Assembly (NCBI GenBank): GCA_945861315.1
Contig: CAMAUB010000063.1
Coordinates: 1 to 7,280 of the forward strand
From: Chlamydia trachomatis
GTDB lineage: Bacteria; Chlamydiota; Chlamydiia; Chlamydiales; JAAKFR01
Reading direction: 5' to 3'
Length of the DNA stretch: 7,280 nucleotides
Shown: positions 6,280-7,280 of the stretch, one piece after another
How positions within the stretch are numbered: position 1 is the stretch's first letter
How the letters are laid out: each line of letters opens with the position of its first letter
Notes under the pieces: generated by a model
What the model saw: the letters and a program-made list of their open reading frames with translations, nothing else
Told to the model about the DNA's origin: nothing
Databases searched by the model: none
Position numbers and translations under genes: made by a program

Positions 6280-6311
6280 TGGCCTCTGGAAATCAAAACA
6301 CCAAGAGGCCA
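6280..6311 (+). promoter_or_regulatory. 8-bp inverted repeat enclosing the Shine-Dalgarno (operator or SD-hiding hairpin)
   Basis: TGGCCTCT (6280-6287) and AGAGGCCA (6304-6311) are perfectly complementary across 16 bases; two further G-C pairs (6288-6289 with 6301-6302) can form past a bulged A. The right arm contains AGAGG, the Shine-Dalgarno for the ATG at 6313. If the RNA starts upstream of 6280, the arm would hide the ribosome binding site. If it starts near 6286, as the promoter predicts, the repeat is better read as a DNA operator over the start point. Confidence 0.55.
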
Positions 6312-6312
6312 T

Positions 6313-6582
6313 ATGTCTTTATTAGCAACAGTTGCTCCAAGAGCTGCAGGAGCAGCCGCCGTACGCCACCTGTGTACAACACCCACAGCTGGCGGTTCTT
6401 TAGCGAGTAAGCTGGAAAGCGCTCTCAAAGGAGCGTTAGAAAGAGCTGTCACACAGAAATCAACAAATCCTCACGCAGTCCAAATGACAACTGAGCAGAT
6501 GGAGAAACATTTCAGGGCGCAAACAACCAAGAAAGTAGAGCAGCTTGCCAAAAAGCATGTTCAAAATAAACAAACACCTTAG
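6313..6582 (+). CDS. Small helical protein with a mitochondrial-presequence-like N-terminus
   Basis: I do not recognise a domain in this 89-residue protein. Its first 34 residues contain Arg10, Arg18, His19 and Lys33, many Ala, Ser and Thr, and no acidic residue until Glu35. Residues 18-27, RHLCTTPTAG, fit the R-10 pattern of mitochondrial precursors: Arg at -10, Leu at -8, Thr at -5. In such precursors the processing peptidase cuts after residue 19 and octapeptidyl peptidase after 27. The rest (about 29-85) is charged and likely helical: KLESALKGALERAV, then TTEQMEKHFRAQ and KKVEQLAKKH, with heptad-like spacing that could form a coiled coil. There is no membrane segment. The ATG has AGAGG 4 bases upstream, and the gene has its own promoter and inverted repeat. 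It lies between two related SDR-type genes. It could alternatively be a type III effector or a partner or chaperone of its neighbours. Confidence 0.6.
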   Translation: MSLLATVAPRAAGAAAVRHLCTTPTAGGSLASKLESALKGALERAVTQKSTNPHAVQMTTEQMEKHFRAQTTKKVEQLAKKHVQNKQTP

Positions 6583-6604
6583 AAACCCAAAACTCAGGCT
6601 AGAA

Positions 6605-6621
6605 ATTAATTAAAAATTAAT
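6605..6621 (+). repeat. AT-only dyad upstream of the third accessory gene
   Basis: ATTAATT (6605-6611) and AATTAAT (6615-6621) form a perfect 7-bp inverted repeat around AAA. It contains no G or C and is followed by no T-run, so it is unlikely to terminate. It sits just upstream of the promoter at 6632-6659 and may be a protein-binding site or chance in AT-rich DNA. Confidence 0.3.
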
Positions 6622-6631
6622 AATAACTTAA

Positions 6632-6659
6632 TTCTCAGTTAAAATAATTATGTTACAAT
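6632..6659 (+). promoter_or_regulatory. Probable promoter of the 160-residue SDR-like gene
   Basis: TTCTCA (6632-6637) and TACAAT (6654-6659) lie 16 bases apart and match the sigma70 boxes at four and five of six positions. Transcription from about 6666 would give a leader of roughly 20 bases carrying AAAGGAG (6673-6679), a very strong Shine-Dalgarno 6 bases before the ATG at 6686. Confidence 0.5.
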
Positions 6660-6685
6660 AGTTGCATTAACCAAAGGAGAATTAA

Positions 6686-7168
6686 ATGGCTTCCATCGTA
6701 CGTGCAGCTTTTAGACCCACAGCTCAAGCAGCAGCTACTTTAACATCATCCGTGCGTCATAAGAGCTCACAAGCAACTCGTTGTGTGACAATAATTCATG
6801 GAGTAGGAGAGATTGGAACACAAATTGCTGCGCAGGCGATGAAGCGAGGCCACACAGTCATCGGTTGCGGCCGTAATCTAGAAGCACTATCTCACCTTGC
6901 CTCAAAAGGATTCACTGTCATTCACGCACCAGAAGAGGCTGCTAGAACACCAGAATTTTGGAGCAAGCTATTTGAAAAGTATGCAACAGGACCTCGCGTT
7001 AAGTTTATCCAAGCTGTTGGAGTTGGATATGCTGACACACCGGAAGATTTAAAAAAGATCAATATCGATTACACTGCAGCATCTGCTAAAGCATTCAAAG
7101 CACTAGAAATAAAATATCCTATAAAAGAAGCAATATACTGCTCTGAGCTGAATATAAGACAATCTTGA
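6686..7168 (+). CDS. Rossmann-half SDR paralogue with a presequence-like N-terminus
   Basis: This 160-residue protein starts with a basic, Ala/Ser/Thr-rich segment having Arg6, Arg10, Arg24, His25, Lys26 and Arg32 and no acidic residue before Glu42. SVRHKSS (22-28) resembles an R-2 mitochondrial processing site. A Rossmann domain follows: VTIIHGVGEIG (34-44) with GxGxxG. It is a paralogue of the 482-residue SDR: TPEFWSK (88-94), RVKFIQAVGV (104-113) and KKINID (123-128) match DPRFMSE (168-174), RRITYVNGLGV (183-193) and EKINFA (205-210) there, and the 13-residue and 21-residue spacings are the same. It ends at AIYCSELNIRQS, about where the strand before the SDR Tyr/Lys site lies, so it has no active site and no C-terminal domain. 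It may be a truncated copy or a shortened NAD-binding protein. The strong Shine-Dalgarno supports expression. Confidence 0.7.
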   Translation: MASIVRAAFRPTAQAAATLTSSVRHKSSQATRCVTIIHGVGEIGTQIAAQAMKRGHTVIGCGRNLEALSHLASKGFTVIHAPEEAARTPEFWSKLFEKYATGPRVKFIQAVGVGYADTPEDLKKINIDYTAASAKAFKALEIKYPIKEAIYCSELNIRQS

Positions 7169-7184
7169 TACAAAAATCTTGATA
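7161..7184 (+). repeat. 10-bp tandem direct repeat at the stop codon
   Basis: AATCTTGATA occurs at 7161-7170 and again at 7175-7184, a period of 14 bases. The first copy contains the TGA stop of the 160-residue protein. Such short repeats are common scars of slippage or deletion, which fits the abrupt end of the coding region relative to its paralogue. Confidence 0.6.
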
Positions 7185-7195
7185 AGTGAATGAAA

Positions 7196-7216
7196 AAGCG
7201 GCTAAGATAGCGGCTT
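7196..7216. terminator. Hairpin after the third accessory gene, possible terminator
   Basis: AAGCGGCTA (7196-7204) and TAGCGGCTT (7208-7216) pair over nine positions with one G-G mismatch and a 3-base loop. Read on the plus strand it is followed only by AAATT. On the minus strand it is followed by a run of five T. It may terminate transcripts from either side weakly; no minus-strand gene is visible to the right. Confidence 0.35.
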
Positions 7217-7236
7217 AAATTCCCAATAAGATTGTG

Positions 7237-7280
7237 ATGAAGATTTCTCCTGAGTTAAAAATTGAGCTTGAAAGACGCGC
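7237..7280 (+). CDS. Start of a possible gene cut by the window edge
   Basis: An ATG at 7237 (or the GTG just before it) opens a frame MKISPELKIELERRA that stays open to the edge. The Shine-Dalgarno is weak (AATAAG), and fourteen codons are too few to assign a family. The charged helical wording looks like real coding sequence. Confidence 0.35.
   Translation, partial: MKISPELKIELERR

Noticed and set aside
6605..6621. AT dyad after the 89-residue gene as a terminator
   Set aside because: It has no G-C pairs and no T-run after it, so it is not a credible intrinsic terminator.

Overview
The window looks like a piece of a chlamydial chromosome, most likely from an environmental lineage outside the Chlamydiaceae (a Simkania- or Parachlamydia-like organism). 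The reasons are the chlamydia-like wording of L27 and of the Obg N-terminus, the moderately AT-rich composition, and a downstream block of proteins that look built for a eukaryotic host. The lineage call is inference from remembered family sequences, not from a search.

Left part (1-990, minus strand): the conserved cluster rplU-rpmA-obg reads leftwards from a strong sigma70/sigma66-type promoter (962-990). rplU and rpmA overlap by 11 bp, and obg runs off the left edge after 90 codons. The promoter's -35 box touches the start codon of the divergent gene on the plus strand.

Middle part (990-4676, plus strand): a 2-hydroxyacid dehydrogenase family protein whose three usual catalytic residues are all replaced is followed by a compact proB-proA-proC run. 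These three genes make the whole glutamate-to-proline pathway: glutamate 5-kinase, gamma-glutamyl phosphate reductase and pyrroline-5-carboxylate reductase. proB lacks the PUA domain and overlaps proA by 89 bp in another frame. An A8 tract at the junction could fuse the two by slippage. proA and proC also overlap.

Right part (4677-7280, plus strand): the intergenic DNA becomes very AT-rich and three accessory genes follow, of 482, 89 and 160 codons. All three proteins begin with a basic, Ala/Ser/Thr/Arg-rich segment poor in acidic residues, much like a mitochondrial targeting presequence. The 89-residue one even matches the R-10 (MPP plus octapeptidyl peptidase) cleavage pattern. The first is an atypical extended SDR (NDUFA9/NmrA-like). 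The third is a shorter paralogue of its Rossmann half and ends before the SDR active site. The middle one is a small helical protein with no recognised domain. Two of the three have a recognisable promoter of their own, and the middle one has a perfect 8-bp inverted repeat between promoter and start codon that buries its Shine-Dalgarno sequence. My best candidate for an undescribed system is this set: bacterial proteins that may be delivered to host mitochondria. A short ORF start at the right edge may be a further gene. No tRNA, rRNA, CRISPR array or insertion sequence was seen.
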